Positions 7,891 through 15,660 of a stretch of DNA of 64,000 bases are shown here, piece after piece. The notes under the pieces were generated by a model. The model had not been told where the DNA came from, did not search any database, and saw only the letters and a program-made list of their open reading frames with translations. The number at the start of each line of letters is the position of its first letter. The stretch's first letter is position 1. The stretch lies in contig JBNMQM010000004.1 of assembly GCA_051278195.1 (NCBI GenBank), forward strand, positions 1 through 64,000. Direction: 5' to 3'. Origin of the DNA: JAHRVQ01 sp051278195. Its GTDB lineage: Bacteria; Pseudomonadota; Gammaproteobacteria; Pseudomonadales; Azotimanducaceae. The position numbers and the translations under genes were made by a program.

Positions 7891-8670
7891 ATGAGTTTAA
7901 TTGCTACTGATGAAACAAATTTTGATTTTCCGAAAATTGTTGACGATCTGAATCGGTTGCTGCGGCTTCGTGCCACGCCCATCGGTATGAAGATGTTCAA
8001 GACCGTTGATGACATGGAGTCAATTCCGCGTATCCGGCGGCCCAAGGATATTCATACCACGGATCAAATTGTCGGCCAGGCATGTCGTAATGGTTGGACA
8101 GTGGGTATCACCATGGATGATCTGGTCGGTGCTCAATGCGGAACGGTAATCGGTTTGCATCCACGCAATGAAGAATGGCTATCAGGCAATCGTATGCACG
8201 GCGTCTGGTATGGAACGGCTGAGGATGCTGCTGCCCACCAGGCTTCAATGGACGTACTAGCCTATGGTCAATATGAGGCTATGGCGGTAAGCCCGCTGGC
8301 CAGTGAACGGATCAATCCGCCCGACATCTGTTTGATCTATGCCACGCCTGCTCAGATGATCCTGTTTATTAATGGTTTGCAGTGGACCGGATTTAAGAAG
8401 CTTGATTTCTCGTGCGTGGGAGAATCTTCATGTGCAGATTCCTGGGGTAAGGCACTCAAAACAGATGAGCCTAGCCTGTCTATTCCCTGCTTTGCGGAAC
8501 GTCGTTATGGGGGTGTGATGGATGATGAGTTACTGATGGCGATTCCGCCGCGATATCTGCCTAAAGTCATTGCGGGCCTTGAAGCGCTTGCCAAAAATGG
8601 TTTGCGCTACCCGATAGCACCTTACGGGGTGAATAACGATGTGAGAGCAGGAATGGGCGTTAGCTACTGA
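7891..8670 (+). CDS. DUF169 domain-containing protein
   Basis: A 259-residue soluble protein of the DUF169 family: an N-terminal DDLNRLLRLRATPIGMKM, a middle with AVSPLASERINPPDICLIYATPAQ split over two conserved blocks, and a C-terminal AIPPRYLPKVIAGLEALAKNG. Several cysteines (CRNG, QCGT, SCVGESSCADSW, IPCF) are spaced as in the family, but no known metal-site pattern is clear. The family has no established reaction; some members sit near redox or methanogenic genes. AAGGAG lies seven bases before the ATG. The upstream stump of a transporter suggests that its original partner was lost. Confidence 0.85.
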   Translation: MSLIATDETNFDFPKIVDDLNRLLRLRATPIGMKMFKTVDDMESIPRIRRPKDIHTTDQIVGQACRNGWTVGITMDDLVGAQCGTVIGLHPRNEEWLSGNRMHGVWYGTAEDAAAHQASMDVLAYGQYEAMAVSPLASERINPPDICLIYATPAQMILFINGLQWTGFKKLDFSCVGESSCADSWGKALKTDEPSLSIPCFAERRYGGVMDDELLMAIPPRYLPKVIAGLEALAKNGLRYPIAPYGVNNDVRAGMGVSY

Positions 8671-8688
8671 TCGTGCAGTTTGCACTCT

Positions 8689-9312
8689 CTAGTCAAAGAT
8701 CGGCGGTCGGCCTGGGTTCTGTAAGTACTCTGCTGCCAGGTGGATATGTTTTTCAATTACCCGCCCGGTAGAGAGTGGCGGTAGATCACTTAACGAAAAG
8801 AAAGCGGCGTCCGATGTTTCCGCACCGGCACTTGGTTCTGCCGAGTCCGTTTGGCGGCACAAAAAATACAGTTTGTAGAAGTCTCGGGTATCCATGTCGT
8901 ACTCATGGCGGGCTTTATGAACCAGCCCATAGAGGCGCTCCGCCTTCACCGCGATGTTCGCTTCTTCGGCGGTTTCTTTCTCCACGTTTTCTGCGGGACT
9001 AATACATACGTCGGCATAACCACCGGGCAGGGTCCACAGGCCATCGAGTTTTTCTTTCACCAGTAAAATACGATTTCCCCTAAATACGGCACCACGAACA
9101 TCAACCTTTGGTGTGGCGTAACCTTCAGCTTTATCAGGCACCAGATTCTCGATAACCGTTATGGGTACCTGGCCAAGCAATGCCAGCATTTCGTTGGCAA
9201 TATTGTGGATGTCCTCATAGCGCTCCTTGTCAAAGTCGCTCTCACCAAAATACAGGCCTGTGCTTGCAATGGCTTGTAGTCGTTTGGCCCAAGTTAGCCA
9301 TTGATCTTCCAT
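8689..9312 (-). CDS. Nudix hydrolase with N-terminal extension; unusual Nudix box
   Basis: A 207-residue protein with a helical N-terminal domain (residues 1-65) typical of the ADP-sugar/ADP-ribose Nudix group with an added N-terminal domain, and a Nudix fold at about 68-200. The box (about residues 98-117) reads GGYADVC-I-SPAENVE-KE-TAEE. Relative to G-x5-E-x7-RE-x2-EE, the first Glu is Ile and the Arg is Lys, while the EE pair that binds the metal is kept. Likely substrate class is ADP-ribose or a related nucleoside diphosphate derivative, with possibly reduced activity. It diverges from the phosphatase gene at 9411 across a 98-bp gap. Confidence 0.8.
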   Translation of the reverse strand: MEDQWLTWAKRLQAIASTGLYFGESDFDKERYEDIHNIANEMLALLGQVPITVIENLVPDKAEGYATPKVDVRGAVFRGNRILLVKEKLDGLWTLPGGYADVCISPAENVEKETAEEANIAVKAERLYGLVHKARHEYDMDTRDFYKLYFLCRQTDSAEPSAGAETSDAAFFSLSDLPPLSTGRVIEKHIHLAAEYLQNPGRPPIFD

Positions 9313-9410
9313 AACGAAATCGCTTAGCTCTAGTGGTGACGAGTATGGCCTCTTAATCCAAGATTTATCAAATAGTGTTAGCGTAGCGAAAGAGCTTTTT
9401 TGGAGTCGGT

Positions 9411-10511
9411 ATGAAACATCAGTTATTCACTTTTTTGCTTATCAGTCTTTTGTCGGTTGCGGCTCGTGGCCAAAACTTCTTACCCGCAGTCCCGATGGCA
9501 TCGGTGCCGTTACTGGATCAACAGTCTATTGATCGGGTGGTATTTGGCTCCTGTAACAAACAGGGGTTGGATCAGAGTATTTTCGATACCGTCGCGAACA
9601 CCCGCGGTGATGTGTTTATGTTGATTGGCGATAACGTTTACAGTGAGGATGAATCGGACGACCCTAAACTACAAAGTTTGCGTGATGCTTATGGATTGGT
9701 TGCCGAGTCCAAGCCCTTTGAACGATTGCGTGAAACGATGCCTCTGCTTGTCACCTGGGATGATCATGATTATGGCGTGAACGACGGCGGCGGCGATTGG
9801 CCATGGAAAGCACAGTCTCAAGCACTCTATAACCATGCCTGGGCGATCCCGGATGAGGACCCGCGGGCGAAACGAGATGGCGTGTACTTTTCGAGAACCG
9901 TAGGACCGGTGGGCCAGCGAGTACAACTTATTGTCCTGGATACACGCTATTTTCGATCACCATTGAAGCTCAATGATGCCAACACCGGTGGCGGCAAATA
10001 TGTGCAGAGTGATGGTGAAAATGAAATGCTAGGCGAAGCTCAATGGCAATGGTTGGAACAAGCATTCAAAGCGCCAGCGGACGTGCGCATATTGGCGACT
10101 TCGGTTCAGATGATTGCCACAGGGCATAGTTGGGAGGCGTGGCATTTGATGCCCGACGAACGAATGCGTTTCTATGAATTGGTCACTCGAACAAGCCCTA
10201 ATGGTTTGGTGATGATTAGTGGCGACCGCCATATGGCGGCCATTTATAAGCAAACTGAACATGTGCCTTATCCGCTCTGGGAAGTGACATCGTCATCGCT
10301 AAACCTGCCGCTGAGCGACATTCTTGACAACATCATCGACGAGCCGGGTGAATTGAGGATTGGAGACCCGTACTATGATGCCAACTTTGGCTTGATCGAT
10401 ATCGACTGGGTAACGCGAAAGTTATTGCTTCAAGTGCGGGATGACCGCGATCGCGCGGTTCTAAGTGTGAACGTTGACCTTGACAAGCTCGCGGCACCTG
10501 CGCCGCAATAA
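9411..10511 (+). CDS. Exported alkaline phosphatase D (PhoD-like) family protein
   Basis: A 366-residue calcineurin-like metallophosphoesterase of the PhoD type. An N-terminal signal peptide (MKHQLFTFLLISLLSVAARG) sends it to the periplasm; it is Sec-like, with no twin-arginine motif. Metal-site motifs are FGSCNK (~46), MLIGDNVYSED (~70), TWDDHDYG (~115) and SGDRHMA near residue 270. Family enzymes hydrolyse phosphomonoesters or diesters; many short members are better described as phosphodiesterases. The ATG at 9411 has a weak GGAGTCGGT site upstream. It stands alone and diverges from the Nudix gene. Confidence 0.87.
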   Translation: MKHQLFTFLLISLLSVAARGQNFLPAVPMASVPLLDQQSIDRVVFGSCNKQGLDQSIFDTVANTRGDVFMLIGDNVYSEDESDDPKLQSLRDAYGLVAESKPFERLRETMPLLVTWDDHDYGVNDGGGDWPWKAQSQALYNHAWAIPDEDPRAKRDGVYFSRTVGPVGQRVQLIVLDTRYFRSPLKLNDANTGGGKYVQSDGENEMLGEAQWQWLEQAFKAPADVRILATSVQMIATGHSWEAWHLMPDERMRFYELVTRTSPNGLVMISGDRHMAAIYKQTEHVPYPLWEVTSSSLNLPLSDILDNIIDEPGELRIGDPYYDANFGLIDIDWVTRKLLLQVRDDRDRAVLSVNVDLDKLAAPAPQ

Positions 10512-10604
10512 ACGAAATGTGTGACAGATAGTTGATCGGACGTGCTCCTCGAAAGTGCTGATCAAAAGGGCAGTCATAGAGAATTACTTTAGGAAGCATC
10601 GACT

Positions 10605-11072
10605 ATGCTAGCTGACATTACTAACTACTATCAGATGACAGACCGGGTTGCGACATCCGGGCAGCCAACAATATCGCAATTTTCTGAAATCGCCGCTGCA
10701 GATTTTGATGTCGTCATTAACTTGGCCATGCCTGATGGCGAGCATGCGATCGCAAATGAAGACTCGGTTATCAGTCGATTGGCGATGACCTACATTCATA
10801 TCCCTGTGCCCTGGGAGGCGCCGGGTCTTAACCATCTAAACCAGTTCATTGCTGTCATGAAAGCAATTGAGCCAGCCAAAGTATGGGTTCACTGTGTGGT
10901 CAACGCTCGGGTTTCCGCGTTTAACTACCACTACCTAAAGTCGTGCCTCGGCTTACCAGAGGCTGAATGTCGGTCACCGCTACTCAACGAGTGGGCACCT
11001 GAAATGGACTCAGTCTGGCGGCAGTTTTTAGCCATTCCTGCCGAGCAGATCAAGGTGCGAACAAATGCATAG
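10605..11072 (+). CDS. Protein tyrosine phosphatase-like protein (DUF442-type)
   Basis: A 155-residue cytoplasmic protein of the PTP-like family close to the 'beta-lactamase hydrolase-like' phosphatases. The N-terminal block is VATSGQPTISQF. The signature loop is VHCVVNARVSAF, in which Cys and Arg are separated by four residues, not the five of the classical CX5R P-loop. The same short loop, as I recall it, is usual in this subfamily. Whether it is catalytic is uncertain. It overlaps the following LOG-family gene by 8 bp, so the two are translationally coupled. Confidence 0.78.
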   Translation: MLADITNYYQMTDRVATSGQPTISQFSEIAAADFDVVINLAMPDGEHAIANEDSVISRLAMTYIHIPVPWEAPGLNHLNQFIAVMKAIEPAKVWVHCVVNARVSAFNYHYLKSCLGLPEAECRSPLLNEWAPEMDSVWRQFLAIPAEQIKVRTNA

Positions 11073-11637
11073 TGTTGGCGTTTATTGCGCTTCAAGTACA
11101 GGTGACGTGCCAGCGTTCGTGAGTCTAGCTAAGGCATTAGGTAAGACTTTGGCAGAACAAGATACTCGTTTGGTTTATGGGGGTGGCAGTGTCGGCTTGA
11201 TGGGCATTATCGCAGATGCAGCGCTCGCCGCAGGAGGCGAAGTGTTAGGTGTCATTCCAGAATCATTACGTCAACGAGAAGTGCATCACGAAGGCCTCAC
11301 AGAGTTGGTAGTGGTCGACACTATGCATGAAAGGAAAGCGATCATGGTGGCTGAGTCCAACGGGTTTATCGCCTTGCCGGGTGGTTTTGGAACGCTGGAT
11401 GAACTGTTCGAAACGCTGACCTGGGCACAGTTGGGCTATCACGATAAGCCGGTTGGCTTACTCAACCCCGAGGGTTATTTTGATTCGCTGCTTGAGTTTC
11501 TTGGCAACGCTGTTGAGCATAAACTCATCATAAGACAACATGTTGATATGTTGCTGGTCGATCAGGATATAGATCGTCTGTTAGCTCGGATGGAGCAGTA
11601 CAAGCCACCGGATTTGGCAAAGTGGCATACTGATTAG
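11065..11637 (+). CDS. LOG family protein (TIGR00730; cytokinin riboside 5'-monophosphate phosphoribohydrolase type)
   Basis: A 190-residue Rossmann-like protein. The nucleotide motif PGGFGTLDELFE (about 108-119) and the earlier YGGGSVGLMG are diagnostic of the LOG/YvdD family. Members cleave the N-glycosidic bond of AMP or cytokinin ribotides, giving base and ribose 5-phosphate. In bacteria the physiological role is mostly nucleotide salvage or unknown. Its start lies inside the end of the PTP-like gene (ATG at 11065, 8-bp overlap), so both are in one operon. It converges on the outer-membrane protein gene at 11673. Confidence 0.88.
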   Translation: MHSVGVYCASSTGDVPAFVSLAKALGKTLAEQDTRLVYGGGSVGLMGIIADAALAAGGEVLGVIPESLRQREVHHEGLTELVVVDTMHERKAIMVAESNGFIALPGGFGTLDELFETLTWAQLGYHDKPVGLLNPEGYFDSLLEFLGNAVEHKLIIRQHVDMLLVDQDIDRLLARMEQYKPPDLAKWHTD

Positions 11638-11652
11638 CGCAAAGCATTCCGC

Positions 11653-11678
11653 AGAACGGTTAAAGAGAACGGTTAAAG
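11653..11678. repeat. 13-bp tandem duplication
   Basis: AGAACGGTTAAAG occurs twice in direct contact (11653-11665 and 11666-11678), between the LOG gene and the end of the barrel gene. It overlaps the last codons of the latter. Confidence 0.8.
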
Positions 11679-13385
11679 AGAGCTCTTGATGCTTAAGGAG
11701 ACGTCACTACCATCCACTTCCGGTTCGTCTCGATTACTTAAGGGAAATGCGAAGTCGATATGAATGACTCGGCTGGAGTCGGATTTGCTAGACGCAAGCC
11801 GAATGCCAAACCCAGCGCTAGCAAGGTAGTCGTCTTCGAAGCCTTCACTAACGCCCGGATCCCACGCACGTCCAATATCGACGAACACAGCGAAACCAAG
11901 ATAGGCCAAGTTTAGCAAGTGATAGTTGGTGTACTGTCTTTCTTCAAGCGTTAACACCACGCGTCGATCTCCAGACTGGAGGCGACGATTAAAGCCCCGT
12001 ACGCCGTTTTCGCCGCCGAGCAGGATCTGGCGGTGACTATCGAGATTCTCTGACCAAAGCAGACTTAACTCCGCAAAGAATGACCGGTGGGTGGTCTGGC
12101 TGTGAAAGTAGGTCAACCCATAATTGATAATGACGTCTTCTGAACGGTCGGTTTCATAGTTGTAGATCCCCTCCCATTGAAGCGCATGTCGCAGCAGTAC
12201 TTTGTCGCTATACAAGAGGGTGTCAGCGAAGTTCCCGCTAAAAACTAGCCTATCTTGATCGGAACCTAGGTCCTCAGAGGCATAACCGAAGTTGACATTC
12301 AGCGTGTACCCCAGATGGAGATCTTCCGTTCGGTTAATTTGATCAAGGTTGAATGCGGTCGTGTAGTTATCTTCGACTATCTCCAAATTGACGAAGGGGT
12401 ATGAGAGTTCTTTGCTGATCGGTAGAGTGGTGGGTGAAGGGAAGTCACCGGTCGGTTCGAACACCTCATTTCGATAGCGGTAGCCAACACTTAAACGTCG
12501 CGCTTTGCCATCCACTAGCCCCTTTGAGAATCCGTAAGAAACGCTCAGATCCTCGATCTCGTGTCGCACCTCGGTGATATCCTCACCGCGGAAGTATTGC
12601 GTATCAATCCTTTCAGTTTGATTCGCTGAAACACCCCAGGCTCGACGGGTGTCTAATGCATAGAAAGGCAGAAACACCCGCGCGCCGTATAAGTCGCCGT
12701 CGTTACTGTCTTGTATCAACAAGCTGGTACGTATTCGGCTGCCACGAACATTGGGGTCTTGAAAAGAGATGCTGGTCGATTGCCGCTCTTCGTCCTCTTC
12801 TGTAAAGACCGATAATTTTTGACCCGTGCCACGCCAGTTACTTTCACCTATCCCAAAACGGTAGTCGTTTTCTCCACCAGACCGGGCTATCGAGGCATCG
12901 AGCGTCAGTGACCAGACGTCTCGAGTGACAACCTCGAGATCTACCGTGTCCTCGCAGGTAGATACACGGTGAATATTGGCATCGTAGAGATGCCCTAGAT
13001 TGCGCAGTATTCTGGCCGACTCTTGCGCTTCTCTGGCGGTGTAGTCGTCATCCTGGTTGAAGAGCAGGAGCTCGCGGATATGGTCTTCCCGGGTCAAAGT
13101 GTGAAAGCGGTTAGCCCAGCGGTACAACCAGTTGTTTTCTTCTTCATTATTTTCGTCAAATATGGGCAGGCGGGTGATATAAACGTGCTTGATCTTTTTG
13201 TTCTTCAAGACCACGAGGTTCGAGCGGTGAAAATCGTAGTCTGCGGTGACTGGCTGAAACGCTTCAGTGCAAGTGACCTCGTTGCTAAGCTCTGCTGCGT
13301 GGGCAGTGGTCGGCAGGCTTGCTAGTACCGCCGACACAAAGGCTGGTATTAGGAGGAGGCGGGGCAAATGTTTCGAATCTGACAT
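11673..13385 (-). CDS. Outer-membrane beta-barrel protein of the BamA/TamA (Omp85-like) type
   Basis: A 570-residue protein with a Sec signal peptide (PAFVSAVLASLPTTAHA). A periplasmic segment (~35-190) holds POTRA-like stretches, including a repeated 'R-I-L-R-N-L-G-H-L-Y-D-A-N-I' turn and VDLEVVTRDVW, and a C-terminal beta barrel (~190-570) shows alternating strands. The motif RGFNRRLQSGDRRVVLTLEE near residue 470 matches the VRGF/Y block of the surface-antigen D15 family. The chain ends in SIKSSL rather than the usual terminal Phe/Trp beta-signal. It is too short and has too few POTRA-like units to be BamA itself. Probable role: assembly or export across the outer membrane of an unknown substrate. 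It stands alone. Confidence 0.82.
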   Translation of the reverse strand: MSDSKHLPRLLLIPAFVSAVLASLPTTAHAAELSNEVTCTEAFQPVTADYDFHRSNLVVLKNKKIKHVYITRLPIFDENNEEENNWLYRWANRFHTLTREDHIRELLLFNQDDDYTAREAQESARILRNLGHLYDANIHRVSTCEDTVDLEVVTRDVWSLTLDASIARSGGENDYRFGIGESNWRGTGQKLSVFTEEDEERQSTSISFQDPNVRGSRIRTSLLIQDSNDGDLYGARVFLPFYALDTRRAWGVSANQTERIDTQYFRGEDITEVRHEIEDLSVSYGFSKGLVDGKARRLSVGYRYRNEVFEPTGDFPSPTTLPISKELSYPFVNLEIVEDNYTTAFNLDQINRTEDLHLGYTLNVNFGYASEDLGSDQDRLVFSGNFADTLLYSDKVLLRHALQWEGIYNYETDRSEDVIINYGLTYFHSQTTHRSFFAELSLLWSENLDSHRQILLGGENGVRGFNRRLQSGDRRVVLTLEERQYTNYHLLNLAYLGFAVFVDIGRAWDPGVSEGFEDDYLASAGFGIRLASSKSDSSRVIHIDFAFPLSNRDEPEVDGSDVSLSIKSSL

Positions 13386-13520
13386 AAAAGTTGCCGTGTT
13401 GGCGATGTTCGATTAAAACATGAGGGCAGTTTTTAAGTCACTTAAAGATTGGATTCCAATCGCTTGATACCGTACTCTTCTGAGAGAATTGGCAGGCTAT
13501 ACCGCGCAAGGAGCACATTA

Positions 13521-13922
13521 ATGGACGCTATGTTTACGATTGGAGCCTCAGGTATCGTTGGCTTAGGCGTTGGCTTTTTACTGAGCAAAGCTCTAACCAA
13601 AATCGCGTCTCAAAAAGAGAGTGGAACAACCTCTGATGCTAGTGGAAGCGACGTGGAATGGTGGAAAGTCCGAGAAACCCTAACAGGGACTCAATTGCAA
13701 ATTCTGCAGCATCTTGAAGCCAAAAAATCTGCGACCATTACCCAGCTGCAAAAAAAGTTTTCGTTCATTCCTGACAGAGAACTTTATTATCGTCTTGAGC
13801 AGATCGTGTTGATGCAATTTGTCCGGCGCGGCAGAAAAGACAGTGACGTCGTTTACGAACTGAACGAATACTACTCAGCAACCGTCGAGGATGATAAGAC
13901 TGTAATGCTCGCTGGTGACTAA
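13521..13922 (+). CDS. Membrane-anchored winged-helix-like protein, function unknown
   Basis: A 133-residue product from the ATG at 13521, which has AAGGAG seven bases upstream; the longer frame opening at 13449 has no such site. Residues ~4-26 form one hydrophobic helix (GASGIVGLGVGFLLSKAL). A Ser/Thr/Gly-rich linker follows, then ~55-115 looks like a winged helix: a TQLQILQHLE helix, TITQLQKKF, a recognition-like helix DRELYYRLEQI, and a wing around RRGRKDSDVVYEL. A DNA-binding domain tied to the inner membrane would be a ToxR/CadC-like layout with reversed order. DNA binding is inference. It diverges from the barrel gene and converges on the thiamine operon. Confidence 0.6.
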   Translation: MDAMFTIGASGIVGLGVGFLLSKALTKIASQKESGTTSDASGSDVEWWKVRETLTGTQLQILQHLEAKKSATITQLQKKFSFIPDRELYYRLEQIVLMQFVRRGRKDSDVVYELNEYYSATVEDDKTVMLAGD

Positions 13923-13965
13923 ATTAAGAACTCGCACCTCCGAACGAGGCGCTAGCAAACCCTGT

Positions 13966-14832
13966 CTAACGGATCGACTTCTGGTTGATCATTGTCAATC
14001 GTTCTTCTGATAGTTGTTCTGCTGCTGCCCGCACTTTTTCGACCCGCCCTTTCTCGATCGGCTCTTTTAGCAGCTCATTTATACTCAACCACAACAACTC
14101 AATGACCTTATAAGCAAACCGGCAGGCTGTAATAGCGGCGATGTTCGGTGCTGCGGGATAGTGGCGTAGAAATTCGTTCAGTTGCGCGGAATCTAGATCG
14201 TGAGCTTGGGCATAGACGGCAATATCGTAAGCAATCGGGCCATAGCGAGCGTATTCCCAATCGATTAACACTGCGCCACCTGTGGTTGGCTTCAAGATAT
14301 TGTTGGGGTTCAGATCGCAGTGACAGATGGCATTGGTCATCGATGACCAGTCGTAAGTCTCGAGAAACGCCAAGTGATCGAAAAATAGGGCATCAATGCC
14401 ATTTGTCTGAGCCAGATAGTCGCGCACTGTCTGTGCGGGCGTCCAGATTGGCGCGTTCATTAGATCTTTAGGCACAGGGAGTTGGTGCAACTTACGAAGC
14501 GTTTTGGCGACGCTCGCAGCGGCCGCCCGGTCATGGTTCTGAACGAAATCAACAACCAGATATTTCTCATGCCAGAGGCGGGTCTGCGGTGTAATGCCAG
14601 TGCCTGCCACAGCCTTCAAGACTTGCTTTTCTAATTGCCTGTCCACCCCAAGATGCTCAGTATTGCCGTTAATACGCAGGACCATCGATCCTTCGGCAAA
14701 ATCGATTCGATAACTTTGATTGCCAGTGCCCGGTAAAAACTCAACGTGCTGTGATTGCGTTCCGGTGCGCGACTCGTAGTCGTTCAGCGCCCATTTTAGC
14801 TCAGAATTTGTTGATAGTAGCGGCGGCGCCAT
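13966..14832 (-). CDS. Phosphotransferase, probable thiamine kinase (APH/choline kinase fold)
   Basis: A 288-residue kinase of the aminoglycoside/choline kinase fold. The catalytic loop is CHCDLNPNNI (D173 as base) and the metal-binding DFG equivalent is LIDWEYAR (D191). A Gly-rich phosphate loop near GTGNQSYRI completes the active site. It is the last gene of the TPP-riboswitch operon and overlaps pnuT by 37 bp. Context therefore says that it phosphorylates imported thiamine to thiamine monophosphate, the ThiK reaction. Choline or another alcohol as substrate is not excluded by sequence alone. Confidence 0.78.
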   Translation of the reverse strand: MAPPLLSTNSELKWALNDYESRTGTQSQHVEFLPGTGNQSYRIDFAEGSMVLRINGNTEHLGVDRQLEKQVLKAVAGTGITPQTRLWHEKYLVVDFVQNHDRAAAASVAKTLRKLHQLPVPKDLMNAPIWTPAQTVRDYLAQTNGIDALFFDHLAFLETYDWSSMTNAICHCDLNPNNILKPTTGGAVLIDWEYARYGPIAYDIAVYAQAHDLDSAQLNEFLRHYPAAPNIAAITACRFAYKVIELLWLSINELLKEPIEKGRVEKVRAAAEQLSEERLTMINQKSIR

Positions 14833-15407
14833 GTGAGGTATCCAAAAATGACAATAACCAAATAGGCCGCAAACAATAGCGCGGTAAAATAGAGTCCGCG
14901 ATCAATATAGAGATAGATCGAGAGCGCGTCGAGTACAAACCAATAGATCCAATTTTCAAGTACTTTTCGTGCAACCATGTAAGTCGTCACGATCGCGCCC
15001 CAAGTGGTCACAGAATCCAGATAAGGAAAGTTGGCGTCAGTATAGTTCGCAAGTCCATAACCGGAGAGAGCACTGATGCACAGCGTTATCAGAATGACGG
15101 TCAGGTGGCGCTGGGTAGTCCAGGTCGAAATGGCTAGGCTATCGCCCTTATCAGGGCTCTTGCGCCACTGGTACCAGCCATAGACTGCCATGGCGAGATA
15201 GTAAACCTGTAAGCCTGACTCCATATAAAGCTTTACCTCCCAGAACACGCTGAGAAATATTGCCGTAGAAAAAAAGGCGGCATACCAACAAAGTATATTT
15301 TCTCGCATGGCGAGCAGTAGATACGCGACGCCTAAAACCACGGCAAGCAGTTCTAACCAGGAATTCTGCAGTGCTTGAGCCAGGGTGACCCCCAGCAGAT
15401 CAATCAT
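14796..15407 (-). CDS. pnuT: PnuC-family transporter, probable thiamine importer PnuT
   Basis: A 203-residue inner-membrane protein with about seven helices. It has the PnuC family marks: an N-terminal ENILCWYAAFFSTAIF, a YYLAMAVYGWYQWRK motif (the W-rich binding-site helix) and a VLENWIYWFVLDALSIYLY block near the C-terminus. PnuC proteins facilitate nicotinamide riboside uptake; riboswitch-linked homologues (PnuT) carry thiamine by facilitated diffusion, trapped by phosphorylation. Position in a TPP-riboswitch operon directly before a kinase strongly favours PnuT. It overlaps the thiamine-binding protein gene by 8 bp and the kinase gene by 37 bp. Confidence 0.88.
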   Translation of the reverse strand: MIDLLGVTLAQALQNSWLELLAVVLGVAYLLLAMRENILCWYAAFFSTAIFLSVFWEVKLYMESGLQVYYLAMAVYGWYQWRKSPDKGDSLAISTWTTQRHLTVILITLCISALSGYGLANYTDANFPYLDSVTTWGAIVTTYMVARKVLENWIYWFVLDALSIYLYIDRGLYFTALLFAAYLVIVIFGYLTWRRRYYQQILS

Positions 15408-15660
15408 CTGCTAAACCGCGTAAGTCATCCATTAAGAACTTCATAACGAAGATGCCTTTGCCATGGGTTTCCCAGCTGTGTCGAATTTCTACTTTTAGCG
15501 TATCCATGATCTGGTCGTAGTCACCAAATAGCTGTGTCGCAAGATCATTTCTTTTAACCGAGATGTCCTCATAGCTTGATACTCGTTCGATAAACTCTTT
15601 GATCGCTGGAATATAATCGTCAGCAACTGGGTATAGGCTCATATCGACTGATACTTTCAT
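15400..15660 (-). CDS. Thiamine-binding protein, YkoF/MTH1187 family
   Basis: An 86-residue ferredoxin-like protein with the family's opening VDMSLYPVADDYIPAIKEFI and the mid motif DLATQLFGDYDQIMDTL. YkoF-like proteins bind thiamine or its pyrimidine moiety. No signal peptide is present, so it acts in the cytoplasm. Start and stop overlap its neighbours by 4 bp (ATGA with the TonB receptor) and 8 bp (pnuT), the arrangement of a tightly coupled operon. It may buffer or hand thiamine to the downstream kinase; that role is inferred. Confidence 0.85.
   Translation of the reverse strand: MKVSVDMSLYPVADDYIPAIKEFIERVSSYEDISVKRNDLATQLFGDYDQIMDTLKVEIRHSWETHGKGIFVMKFLMDDLRGLADD

Noticed and set aside
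13449..13520. Longer N-terminus of the winged-helix protein
   Set aside because: No ribosome site at 13449, whereas AAGGAG precedes the ATG at 13521 and the added residues look like untranslated DNA.
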